DNA of 41,502 bases from Bacteroidota bacterium (GTDB lineage: Bacteria; Bacteroidota; Bacteroidia; Chitinophagales; Chitinophagaceae), in contig CANJPH010000019.1 in the NCBI GenBank assembly GCA_947476145.1, positions 1 through 41,502 of the forward strand, read 5' to 3'. Below the pieces are notes generated by a model that was given only the letters and a program-made list of their open reading frames with translations, was not told the DNA's origin and made no database searches. Below, piece after piece: positions 25,378 through 33,801 of the stretch. The first letter of the stretch is position 1. The number at the start of each line of letters is the position of its first letter. The position numbers were made by a program, and so were the translations under genes.

Positions 25378-27468
25378 ATGAATAATAGTATTATTAAACA
25401 TACTTCCATTTCCATTATTATTAGAAAAGCAGTTATTGTAATTATTGCGTGCTTTTTATTTCAAATCAATGCTTCTTCACAAATTGTGAATACAAATAGT
25501 GATATTAAAAAAATTGGTACATTTTTTAAAAAGGTAGGCTCATCGATAAAAATTCCTACACTTCCATCCATAAAGTTTCCAAAAAAAGAAAAAAAAGTAG
25601 TTGATACAGTAATTAAGGTTAAGCCAGTGAAAGTTGAAAAAATTAGACCTTCACAAACCTCGAAAATTAAAGTGATTTTACCTACACTTGATTTTAGCAA
25701 AATAAAGCTTTGGAATAAAAAACCAAATTTACTTGCTATTTCAAAACACAAATTAAATGTCTTAAAGAAGAATAAGGAAACACAATTAATGGATGAGATT
25801 GAGACATTAGATATAAGCTTACAAAAACTAGAAGAAAAGAAAATAGATATTCTTGAATCAAAAAATGAGTTATTACTAGATCTAGCTGCATTAAAAGTAC
25901 AGGACTCATTAAAGAGTATTTTAAAATTTGATATCATAGATGCCAATACCAAAGAGGAGCCATTATTTACCATACCTGTTGGATTTGCCGATATGGATGA
26001 ACAAATAAGAAACTTAATTTTATTAGGCAAACTTCCAGTAGACAATGCTTTAACTACTAGACCTTATTTTACCACGAATAAGCAATCACTGAATAAAATA
26101 GTTTCCTTAATTGATAGTAATATGAATTATGAGGGTGAATTGTATTCAAAACACAAAATAAATATAAGTTTACTGCCCTTTAGCTTCACTCAAAAAATAA
26201 ATACCGATCATCCCTATGGAGGCAATGATGGATCAATGACTATGTCCAAGGGTTATCAATTCCAGGCGAGTACAGGCGTTTTTGTTAAGCTAGGACATTT
26301 GAAAATACAATTTAGACCTGAATATATTAGTACTGCAAGTGGTGCATATAAAACGGATCCTGCTTGGGGCGCCATAACACCTGCCACTAAAAAATTCACA
26401 TTAGGGCAGTCTAGTATTAGATATGATATTGGAAAATTAACGGTGAGTGCAGGAACTGAGAATTTATGGTGGGGGCCTGGTATTCAAAACTCATTGTTAA
26501 TGAGTAATAATGCGCCTGGTTTTTTTCATTATAGTTTTCAAACCAATCGCCCTATTAAAAATTTCTTAGGGACTTTTCAATTTCATATAATAGGTGCTAC
26601 TTTAGATATGGATTCTGTGCAAGGATTTGAAAACAAAGGCCTAAGGGCCATCAATTATAAACGAGGAGATCGTTATTTGAATTCACTTGCCATTGATTAT
26701 ACCCCTTCATTTTTAAAGAATGTATCATTTGGGGTGAATAGATCCATTCAAACCTACGCTGCCTCCAATGTAAATGGTTTGATATTAAGTAAGCTTCCAG
26801 CCTTAGGGGCATTCTTTGGTGCAACGGCTGCTAAAAGTGATACTTTTCCAAGAGACCAGTTGGTATCTATTTATACAAGATGGTTTTTTCCAAAGGATCA
26901 TGCCGAGTTATATTACCAATTTGCATATAATGATGCGAAAGAAAATTTCAGAGACCTAGCTTTGGATATGTCACACTCTACTGCTTATATCCTCGGGTTT
27001 AAAAAATTATTCACCTTGCCCAAGCAATCCTATTTAGATTTAAATATAGAAGCTTTAAAAGTCTCCCAAACACCTAGTTATTTACACCGTAATGCAGGAA
27101 ACTTTTATGAGCATAGCCAAATTTATGAAGGCTATACCCATCAAAATCAAATCATTGGTAGTGGTGTAGGCTTTGGAAATAATACACAATCCATTGCATT
27201 AAGTTATAATAAGGGCTGGGCTAAATATGGATTTATGTTTAAACATATTGCCAATAACCCCATGGCATTGGTTAGTGGAGTAAATGACTTAGGGTTAAGA
27301 GCTATTAAGTGGGACGATTATGCCTATGGGCTACAAAGCAGGTACAGGTATAAGAATATTCTTTTTAGTGCTAATATGGAGTGGGTAAATTCAAGAAACT
27401 ATTTATGGAAGGATGGCAATATGGCTGGTAATTTTTATGCTTATATAAACACTGTCTTTTTATGGTAA
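25378..27468 (+). CDS. Wzi-family outer-membrane protein with N-terminal coiled-coil extension
   Basis: A 696-residue protein. A signal peptide (about 15-36, ending near ASSQ) is followed by a lysine/proline-rich linker (about 50-110, with KIPTLPSIKFPKKEKK). A predicted coiled coil follows (about 120-180, with ETLDISLQKLEEKK). From about 215 it is a Wzi-type beta barrel with the core motif ENLWWGPGIQNSLLMSNNAPGF and an aromatic C-terminal strand (YAYINTVFLW). Wzi proteins are outer-membrane lectin-like barrels that hold capsule on the cell. The long periplasmic extension is unusual, as ordinary Wzi-type proteins are about 450-550 residues. Its stop overlaps the next start by 7 bp. Confidence 0.8.
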   Translation: MNNSIIKHTSISIIIRKAVIVIIACFLFQINASSQIVNTNSDIKKIGTFFKKVGSSIKIPTLPSIKFPKKEKKVVDTVIKVKPVKVEKIRPSQTSKIKVILPTLDFSKIKLWNKKPNLLAISKHKLNVLKKNKETQLMDEIETLDISLQKLEEKKIDILESKNELLLDLAALKVQDSLKSILKFDIIDANTKEEPLFTIPVGFADMDEQIRNLILLGKLPVDNALTTRPYFTTNKQSLNKIVSLIDSNMNYEGELYSKHKINISLLPFSFTQKINTDHPYGGNDGSMTMSKGYQFQASTGVFVKLGHLKIQFRPEYISTASGAYKTDPAWGAITPATKKFTLGQSSIRYDIGKLTVSAGTENLWWGPGIQNSLLMSNNAPGFFHYSFQTNRPIKNFLGTFQFHIIGATLDMDSVQGFENKGLRAINYKRGDRYLNSLAIDYTPSFLKNVSFGVNRSIQTYAASNVNGLILSKLPALGAFFGATAAKSDTFPRDQLVSIYTRWFFPKDHAELYYQFAYNDAKENFRDLALDMSHSTAYILGFKKLFTLPKQSYLDLNIEALKVSQTPSYLHRNAGNFYEHSQIYEGYTHQNQIIGSGVGFGNNTQSIALSYNKGWAKYGFMFKHIANNPMALVSGVNDLGLRAIKWDDYAYGLQSRYRYKNILFSANMEWVNSRNYLWKDGNMAGNFYAYINTVFLW

Positions 27469-29132
27469 AAAAAATACTAACTTTTTTTATACTCTTAATG
27501 ACTATAGAGGGAAGTGCTCAAAATGCTTTGTTAGATGATATTAAGCTAACGGACTATTATAGAAATAAACAATTAATTGGGAAAGTACAGGATACCGAAT
27601 TGGTTAAAAATTATTCTTTTTTAGTAAGAAGTACAAGTTATTATCAGTACCTGGCCTACCCTAATGCAGAAAAGAAAAAAGGTTTATACATTAGTAATTT
27701 TCAGTTTAGCAATAACTTTCAAAATAATTCGGATTTGCCTGTAAGTTATAATGATGGAAATATCATCCCTGCAAAAGGCTTTCAAGAAAGATATAGTGTG
27801 GGTGCAAATATTAAGTGGAAAATATTTGAATTAAATATTCAACCTGAATTTATAAGAGCCGAAAATTTAAGGCAGGAAGTATTTGCAGGCAATCAATTAG
27901 ATGGCAACTGGTGGACGCGCTATTTTTTTATGGTTCAAAACAATGTAGACGATTATAGACGCTTTGGTAATGAACCTATTAATAAATTTTATTTAGGTCA
28001 ATCTAAATTTGCAATCAACATTGATAAGTTTGCATTGGGTGTATCTAATGAAAATATTTGGTGGGGACCTGGCAAAAGGAATGCTTTATTATTTACCAAT
28101 AATGCACCCGGATTTTTACATGCTTTTGTACAAACAAAAAAACCCATTAAAACCAAAATTGGAAATTTTGAATTTAATGCGATTTATGGTGAATTGGGTA
28201 ATGTAGATTATACTCATCCAGATGATAGTATTATGCGTACGATATGGTCAGGTGCAATACAGGAGAAATTTATGAATACTAGAAATATACAAGCTTTTAC
28301 CATTAACTGGAATCCAAAATGGATGAGTAATTTCTATATTGGTTATTCATTTTCTAAACAAAGCTATAAAGAGGATAGTTTATTTTTTACTAAAAAAATT
28401 CCTTCGGAGAAAAATAAGATGACATTAGGTGCTGTGATGTTTAGGTACGTGATGCCTAGAGACCATGCAGAATTTTACGCGGAAATTGGACAGCCTGATA
28501 GGGCAGCAACACCAGGAAGCTTTTTTAATGACACCGTTAAAACTGGATTTGTATTTGGTGCTTCAAAAATTTTCTTAATGAAAAAAGGTGATGCCTTTAT
28601 AAAATTAGATGTAGAAGTAACCCAATTGCAACTAATGGATCCCAAACAAATTTTTGTTCCAGGTGCTCCTTTTGGAGTGCCAGCTGTTCATAGTTGGTAT
28701 GCTAGTCCAACTATTAGACAGGGATATACCCATGATGGTCAGAATTTGGGAGCAGCCATTGGTTCTGGTTCAAACAGTCAATCCATAAGTTTAAGTTGGC
28801 ATAAAGGACAAAATAAAATTGGCATTTTTGTTGAACGTTTGGTTCATAATAGTGATTTCTATCATTATGCTTATTTAACCGGAATGTTAGGATACTCGAG
28901 GGCTGATGCGTATTGGGTAGATATGAATACGGGTGCTGAAATTCAATTTTCTCCTATCAAGAATATATTAATTGCAGGTTCTTATATGGCTACCAATGCC
29001 ATGAACTATCGATGGACGAAAGTGGTAAACGATATTAGTGTTGATAAATTTGCCACACCTGGAATCAATTCCGATAAGAATAATTTTCAGTTCAATGTTT
29101 CTGTAAAATACAGCTTTAATGGAAGCCATTAA
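27462..29132 (+). CDS. Wzi-family outer-membrane protein 2
   Basis: A 556-residue paralogue of the preceding protein without the coiled-coil part. A signal peptide (MVKKILTFFILLMTIEGSAQ) is followed directly by the barrel. The shared motif is ENIWWGPGKRNALLFTNNAP, and RHYVMPRDHAEFYAEIG-type and GYTHDGQNLGAAIGSGSNSQ-type segments repeat in both proteins (here RYVMPRDHAEFYAE). It ends in VSVKYSFNGSH. It overlaps the upstream gene by 7 bp and the polymerase gene downstream by 14 bp, which suggests coupled translation of all three. It probably works in attaching or exporting the polymer at the outer membrane. Confidence 0.8.
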   Translation: MVKKILTFFILLMTIEGSAQNALLDDIKLTDYYRNKQLIGKVQDTELVKNYSFLVRSTSYYQYLAYPNAEKKKGLYISNFQFSNNFQNNSDLPVSYNDGNIIPAKGFQERYSVGANIKWKIFELNIQPEFIRAENLRQEVFAGNQLDGNWWTRYFFMVQNNVDDYRRFGNEPINKFYLGQSKFAINIDKFALGVSNENIWWGPGKRNALLFTNNAPGFLHAFVQTKKPIKTKIGNFEFNAIYGELGNVDYTHPDDSIMRTIWSGAIQEKFMNTRNIQAFTINWNPKWMSNFYIGYSFSKQSYKEDSLFFTKKIPSEKNKMTLGAVMFRYVMPRDHAEFYAEIGQPDRAATPGSFFNDTVKTGFVFGASKIFLMKKGDAFIKLDVEVTQLQLMDPKQIFVPGAPFGVPAVHSWYASPTIRQGYTHDGQNLGAAIGSGSNSQSISLSWHKGQNKIGIFVERLVHNSDFYHYAYLTGMLGYSRADAYWVDMNTGAEIQFSPIKNILIAGSYMATNAMNYRWTKVVNDISVDKFATPGINSDKNNFQFNVSVKYSFNGSH

Positions 29133-30351
29133 GAACTTATATCTCCGTTTTTATTTTATAGTCATGGCGCTTTATGTTTATTTAAACAAGGGCGTCGCTT
29201 ATAGTTTTTTGGTAGAAGCATTATGGTTAATGGGTATTATTTTACTTTTTCTTAATAGAAGGCGCTATACTTTTTATTGGGATAAGCGCATTAAACTTTT
29301 ACTCCTATTTCTCATTGTAAGTATTATTTATATGATTAAAGGAGCCATTTCCTATCCTTTAATGGATGTGATAAGAGATTCCTTTATATTTCAATATGGT
29401 TGGTTTGTATTTATTATATTTTTATTTCAAGAAGATAAAGAATATATCTGGGATAGATTATTCCATATCTATAAATGGTTCCCCATTTTCGCATTATTTA
29501 ATTTTTTCTTATTATATTTTATTCCATTTTTTGAAACCTTTACCGTCTTTGGTAAACTTCCCATCGTACTTTACAAGTATGGTGATATGGGAGTACACTT
29601 ACTAATATGCACCATTCTAGTTTTATTTAATATTTCAAAGCTTTCTCCTAAATGGAAAGCCACTTTGGTTATTTTAATCATATTTAACTTTTTAACCTTA
29701 GCAGCTTATAGCAGGTCGGGTATGTTGTCTTATATAATTGGCATTTTTTGCTTTCTGTATTTTAATAAGGATGAAACAATTACATTGGCACTTAAATCGT
29801 TAACTAAACATATTCCACTAGCGTTGCTCATCATAATACCTATTTACTTAACTGTTCAGGTACAAGAAAACTTTCAAGGTAGGGCAGTGGGTTTTGGGCA
29901 ATTAAAAGAAAATATTACTTCCTTAGCCGGAACTCCAGAGGATGCCACTTTGGAAAAAAATGTTTTGTGGCGACTTTTATGGTGGGGCAATATTTTAGAT
30001 TATAGTTTTAGCAAAGAATATTTTGCAACTGGAAAAGGGTTAGGTATGAGTTTAGCGCAGACCGATGAAGTGATTACTTCTGATGAAGAACTACGCTCCC
30101 CCCATAATTTTCATTTAAATATTATGGCAAGGTTTGGTGTAATTCTCTTTTTTGTTTGGATGTATTGGATATACCTGATGATGAAGCCCATATTTAAAAA
30201 ACAATTGGGGACCTTGTCCTTGGCCATTTCCTGTATTATCATGGCGTTTTTACTCAATGCAAGCTTTGATGTATTTTTAGAAGGCCCTATGGGTGCCTTT
30301 CCTTTCTGGACCTGGGTTGGACTGCTGTTTATAACCGACGCGCAAACTTAG
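29119..30351 (+). CDS. Wzy-like O-antigen/polysaccharide polymerase or ligase
   Basis: A 410-residue membrane protein with about 10-11 hydrophobic helices and one larger external loop (about 255-335), the layout of the O-antigen ligase/polymerase family (Wzy/WaaL). The loop has the features expected there: a central NVLWRLLWWGNILDY segment, GKGLGM, and the SPHNFHLNIMARFGVI motif, whose H-N-F-H resembles the conserved histidine region. In a locus with Wzx and Wzz, a polymerase is more likely than a ligase. Its reading frame begins inside the last codons of the second Wzi gene (14-bp overlap). It converges on the third Wzi gene with a 15-bp gap. Confidence 0.82.
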   Translation: MEAIKNLYLRFYFIVMALYVYLNKGVAYSFLVEALWLMGIILLFLNRRRYTFYWDKRIKLLLLFLIVSIIYMIKGAISYPLMDVIRDSFIFQYGWFVFIIFLFQEDKEYIWDRLFHIYKWFPIFALFNFFLLYFIPFFETFTVFGKLPIVLYKYGDMGVHLLICTILVLFNISKLSPKWKATLVILIIFNFLTLAAYSRSGMLSYIIGIFCFLYFNKDETITLALKSLTKHIPLALLIIIPIYLTVQVQENFQGRAVGFGQLKENITSLAGTPEDATLEKNVLWRLLWWGNILDYSFSKEYFATGKGLGMSLAQTDEVITSDEELRSPHNFHLNIMARFGVILFFVWMYWIYLMMKPIFKKQLGTLSLAISCIIMAFLLNASFDVFLEGPMGAFPFWTWVGLLFITDAQT

Positions 30352-30366
30352 TTACTCCAATAAATA

Positions 30367-32031
30367 CTAAGGAAGTCCATAACTAAACCCTAATTGAAAA
30401 ACTGTTTCGTCTTTAATTTTTTTATCAAAACTAATATTGTGTATGAATTGAAAGCTTGAGAATACATATAAATTATTATAGTACTCGTAATTAGCTTTTA
30501 ACAATACATCATATCTCTTTTTTTGCAACTCAAATAAAAACCTAGGTTGTGGCTCCGCTTCGTATTGTTGCTTTATGGTTCCGGCGCCTCCTTTTCTAAT
30601 TCTTTGTATATGTGCGTATAGGCTTAGCCTTGGTTTAGGATTGTATTTTCCAAACAATACGAAACGATCAAAGTTATTACCCATCCAGTCGCCTAAACTA
30701 TAATCGTATTGTGTATAAAACTGAGCAGGTAATAAATTACTATATACAAATGGGTTAACCTTGGTGTACTCACCACCCAATGTTAAATAGGGGATGAACA
30801 TATCGGTTTTGGATCCACCAATCGTGTAGCCTAATTGGTTTCTGGATTTTTTTGCATTCAACATGGTAGCGATTCTTAACTCGTCAATAAATACAGTCGC
30901 AAATAAATGTGTGTTCTTAAATTGATTTCGAGAACTTAATTGAAAAAAGTATTGCCCATTGGCGCCTGCATTAATTAAGTAATTGCTTTTATTGTTATCG
31001 TAAATTTTAAATAAGTTAATGGGGATTAAAAAGCCTGGGTCCATTTTGTCACTATAAATTACCGACTCTCCCAAGGAAGCCATTAATCCATTTTTAAAAT
31101 TATAAGACACACTATGTGTTGCTAAGAATTTAGGTTTATACACCACTCTTATATCACCACTTACGCCACCTGTATGTGTTAAATAGCTGCTAGCTGAGTC
31201 AATGATATTGCTATTTAACCAAGCATGCATATAATTAAATCGTAGATTTTTGATGGGCTCATAATCGAATCTTATATAAGGATAGGAAGGCGCTTTTTGA
31301 TCTAATACAATACGGCCTGTTTCACCATAGCCCCATAGCATTCGGTCTTTACCAAAACTAATCATGCCTTTTTTAAAACGATAAGTGATATTGGCACGAA
31401 TTTCGGAGTAGTTAATTTTTTTATCGTCGTTAAGTCCTACAATAATAATACCCGTAGTAGGTTCTTCTCTTTTAAAACTCAACCCTTTTGCGTTGTAATA
31501 ATCCCTTACTGCTCCTTTTTCGGTGTAATCGCGATAGTATAGTTGATAGCCCCAATGTTTGCCAGCGGTTCCCCATAACTGAACGCCATTACTAACCTGG
31601 TTAATAATTTTCTCATTGCCTAAAATAAATTTATCTCCAATAATGGGATCTATCTTTACATTAAAGTCCTTAGAGCTAATATCAAAAAATCGAGGACGTT
31701 TGTAATTATCTTTTACCAATATACTAATAGTGGTGGTATCTGTTGCGATGGAATTGTATTCCTGCGCATAAAATAACAATTCCTTGCGTTCAATATCAGA
31801 TAATTTATTATGAATACTGGAAAGTGAATTGAGTGCTATGGTAATTTGTTCGCGGGTAGCAGGTTGGATAGCATCATCAAATACCACTAATCCTTTTTGC
31901 GCCATTCTACTTAAGTAACTATAAACACCTGCATTGGGATTTTCCCAAACTGTTTGTGCAGATAAATCATTACTCAATAAAACAATGGTCAAAAAAAGAA
32001 AAATCCGCTTATATCTCTTAAACAATATCAT
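30367..32031 (-). CDS. Wzi-family outer-membrane protein 3
   Basis: A 554-residue exported barrel protein of the capsule-assembly Wzi family, more distant from the two plus-strand members. I start it at the ATG at 32031 (MILFKRYKRIFLFLTIVLLS, signal ending near LSAQ); the longer frame would run 79 bp into the sugar-transferase gene and begin without a signal. An N-terminal domain (about 25-100: GVYSYLSRMAQKGLVVFDDA, ATREQI) resembles the SLH-like start of Wzi-type proteins. The barrel has GKDRMLWGYGETGRIVLDQKAPSYP (read in parts: KDRMLWGYGE and LDQKAPSYPY) in place of the WWGPG motif, and ends in QLGFSYGLP. It follows the transferase gene by 11 bp. Confidence 0.8.
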   Translation of the reverse strand: MILFKRYKRIFLFLTIVLLSNDLSAQTVWENPNAGVYSYLSRMAQKGLVVFDDAIQPATREQITIALNSLSSIHNKLSDIERKELLFYAQEYNSIATDTTTISILVKDNYKRPRFFDISSKDFNVKIDPIIGDKFILGNEKIINQVSNGVQLWGTAGKHWGYQLYYRDYTEKGAVRDYYNAKGLSFKREEPTTGIIIVGLNDDKKINYSEIRANITYRFKKGMISFGKDRMLWGYGETGRIVLDQKAPSYPYIRFDYEPIKNLRFNYMHAWLNSNIIDSASSYLTHTGGVSGDIRVVYKPKFLATHSVSYNFKNGLMASLGESVIYSDKMDPGFLIPINLFKIYDNNKSNYLINAGANGQYFFQLSSRNQFKNTHLFATVFIDELRIATMLNAKKSRNQLGYTIGGSKTDMFIPYLTLGGEYTKVNPFVYSNLLPAQFYTQYDYSLGDWMGNNFDRFVLFGKYNPKPRLSLYAHIQRIRKGGAGTIKQQYEAEPQPRFLFELQKKRYDVLLKANYEYYNNLYVFSSFQFIHNISFDKKIKDETVFQLGFSYGLP

Positions 32032-32042
32032 AATAAAAAATT

Positions 32043-33437
32043 CTAGTAAGCATTTTGGTCCCCTCTCACAATATTCACCACAGTTTGGATAATAATTTGA
32101 ATATCCAACCAAAAACTCCAACGGTGAATATAGTATAAATCAAAATCCACCCTTCTTTGCATTTCTTCGGTGGTCTTGGTTTCCCCACGGCAACCGTTTA
32201 CCTGCGCTAATCCAGAGATACCAGGTAAAACTAAGTGTCTTAACATGTAATTGTCAATGGTATGCATGGATTCTAAATTCAAAGGAGTAGGATGTGGTCT
32301 AGGCCCAACTACGGACATGTTGCCAATGAGTACATTCCAAAACTGGGGCAACTCATCTAAATTTGTTTTACGTAAAATGCGGCCTATTAAAGTAATGCGT
32401 GGGTCGTCCTTAAAAGCTTGGTTGTATTTTCCATCATGGTCAATGTCCGAACTATTTTTAACCATGGATCTAAACTTATAGCAAGTAATTTTTTTATTAC
32501 CATGCCCCCACCTTTCTTGTTTAAAAAATATGGGACCTCTACTGGTTATTTTAATAATGAAAGCAATGATGGGGAAAATAAAAATTCCAATGGTTAAGAA
32601 AAATAAAACAGAAAACACAATGTCAAATCCACGCTTTAAGATTCTATTTTCTTTTTTATCTAATGGAAGGTGCCCCACATTGACTACTGGAACCAGTCCA
32701 ATATTATTAATATAAATAGAGGAGGAAGTGTATTCCGTTAAGTCGGGTAACATTCTTACTCTAATATTGTTTATTTCACAAATACGAATTATTTTTTGAA
32801 TGTTATTATTTTCGCTGGATGGCAGGGCTATAAACACTTCGTCAATAGGATTGCCTATTATAATTTCTTCCACGTTGTCAAAATTTCCAAAATAATTACA
32901 GTCGTTTTGAAAACTATTTGTAGTGTTTATATAACCAATACATTTATAACCGTAGTAATAATATTTTTTAACAGTTTCGTAAAAATTAGCAGCTGCCGAA
33001 GAAGCACCTACCAGTAATACATTGTCATAATAATTTCCCTTGTGTAAAGCGGCGTGAATTTTTTTACGAATAAGATATTTAGTAGGGATGGCTAAAAGCG
33101 CAAGCAATACCACATAAGTTAAAATGAAAAAGGAAGAGTATTTGTAATTCAGGTTTAAGAAAAACAGAATAGCACCTAAGCTCACCGTAAATAAAATAAC
33201 CTGGTATATAATTAATACAATCTCTTCCGAAAACTTGTTGGATCTTTTTTCGGCATACAAATTGGAAAAAATACTCATGGTGTACCAGGTGGCACAGGAA
33301 GCAATGTAAAACAGGATACTAAAATGAGCAATTTGTAACTTATTAAAAATAAGCGCAGACACTCCGTAAGCCAGGAATATATTGATGGCGTCGGCGGTGT
33401 ATTTTATATTTTTTAGAAACTGTTGCTGTTTCTTCAT
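32043..33437 (-). CDS. Polyprenyl-phosphate sugar-1-phosphate transferase (WcaJ/WbaP type)
   Basis: The initiating enzyme of repeat-unit assembly: it transfers a sugar-1-phosphate from a UDP-sugar to undecaprenyl phosphate. The 464-residue protein has four N-terminal helices (about 13-125), a Rossmann-like middle part (about 135-240) and a fifth membrane segment (FDIVFSVLFFLTIGIFIFPI). It ends in the bacterial sugar-transferase domain: KRGFDI, KFRSM, LRKTNLDELPQFWNVL, MSVVGPRP, LPGISGLAQVNG and VDFDLYYI. The full-length form is usually a glucose or galactose transferase; which sugar is not known. It is the first gene of a minus-strand pair with a good promoter at 33470-33500. Confidence 0.92.
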   Translation of the reverse strand: MKKQQQFLKNIKYTADAINIFLAYGVSALIFNKLQIAHFSILFYIASCATWYTMSIFSNLYAEKRSNKFSEEIVLIIYQVILFTVSLGAILFFLNLNYKYSSFFILTYVVLLALLAIPTKYLIRKKIHAALHKGNYYDNVLLVGASSAAANFYETVKKYYYYGYKCIGYINTTNSFQNDCNYFGNFDNVEEIIIGNPIDEVFIALPSSENNNIQKIIRICEINNIRVRMLPDLTEYTSSSIYINNIGLVPVVNVGHLPLDKKENRILKRGFDIVFSVLFFLTIGIFIFPIIAFIIKITSRGPIFFKQERWGHGNKKITCYKFRSMVKNSSDIDHDGKYNQAFKDDPRITLIGRILRKTNLDELPQFWNVLIGNMSVVGPRPHPTPLNLESMHTIDNYMLRHLVLPGISGLAQVNGCRGETKTTEEMQRRVDFDLYYIHRWSFWLDIQIIIQTVVNIVRGDQNAY

Positions 33438-33469
33438 AAGTGGTTTGCTTAAAGTAGACAGGGGGAAAC

Positions 33470-33500
33470 CAAAGATAGCTTAAATCTTAAAAACAAGCAA
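33470..33500 (-). promoter_or_regulatory. Promoter of the sugar-transferase/Wzi-3 pair
   Basis: On the minus strand TTG (33500-33498), a 20-nt spacer and TATCTTTG (33477-33470) match the Bacteroidota promoter pattern. The transcript would start near 33463, about 25 nt before the start codon. Confidence 0.7.
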
Positions 33501-33567
33501 TTTCAAGATATATTGGTAACATGCTGATAACCAATAATTAATTTATAACAATTTCACAATATTTTAC

Positions 33568-33598
33568 TTTGCCTATACGTTATTATAATGTACTTTTG
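33568..33598 (+). promoter_or_regulatory. Promoter of the wza-like/wzz-2 genes
   Basis: TTTG (33568-33571), a 19-nt spacer and TACTTTTG (33591-33598) match the Bacteroidota -33/-7 pattern. Start would be near 33605, giving a leader of almost 200 nt and placing the C9 tract within the first transcribed bases. A second -7-like box, TATCTTTG, at 33660-33667 has no clear TTG in place. Confidence 0.65.
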
Positions 33599-33608
33599 TT
33601 GCGAAAAT

Positions 33609-33617
33609 CCCCCCCCC
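33609..33617 (+). repeat. C9 homopolymer tract in leader
   Basis: Nine consecutive C bases, a few bases after the predicted transcription start of the export genes. Such tracts change length by strand slippage. In an A/T-rich intergenic region a run of nine C is unexpected. Confidence 0.9.
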
Positions 33618-33723
33618 ATTTTTTAACATTCAAAGATGTACTTATAGACTATAATTTACTATCTTTGTAAAGGAATTTATTCGCATAAACCCTTGTGAAT
33701 TAGCCTGTTTTGCACAAAAATGG

Positions 33724-33742
33724 GACTGAGAAAGGCGAAGCC
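33724..33742 (+). promoter_or_regulatory. 19-nt leader motif, copy 1
   Basis: The 19-nt sequence contains GGCGAAGCC, a minihairpin with a GAA loop, and matches 16 of 19 bases of a second copy at 39555-39573. It lies in the predicted leader of the wza-like gene. AAGCC (33738-33742) can instead pair with GGCTT (33754-33758), so two structures compete. Function unknown. Confidence 0.45.
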
Positions 33743-33801
33743 ATGCGAAAAAAGGCTTAATTCCCCAATTTTAACACAGATTTTTTATAAAAACGAATGA
33801 T

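Larger units (their letters stand above)
33438..33801. promoter_or_regulatory. 364-bp divergent control region of the polysaccharide genes
   Basis: This gap lies between the minus-strand transferase/Wzi pair and the plus-strand export genes. It holds a promoter on each strand, an inverted repeat between them (TATTGGT 33511-33517 and ACCAATA 33530-33536), a C9 tract (33609-33617), a second TAnnTTTG box (33660-33667), and a possible structured leader with the motif GGCGAAGCC at 33734-33742. No reading frame of note. Confidence 0.6.

Noticed and set aside
25461..26045. 194-codon minus-strand frame inside the first Wzi-family gene
   Set aside because: It is antisense to a gene rich in lysine and isoleucine codons; its serine- and phenylalanine-rich translation is the usual mirror of such a gene.
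30347..30371. Weak 6-bp hairpin between the convergent polymerase and third Wzi-family genes
   Set aside because: The stem is short, A/T-rich, with a 13-nt loop and no T-run; not convincing as a terminator.
32032..32121. Longer start of the third Wzi-family gene
   Set aside because: It would overlap the sugar-transferase coding region by 79 bp and hide the signal peptide.
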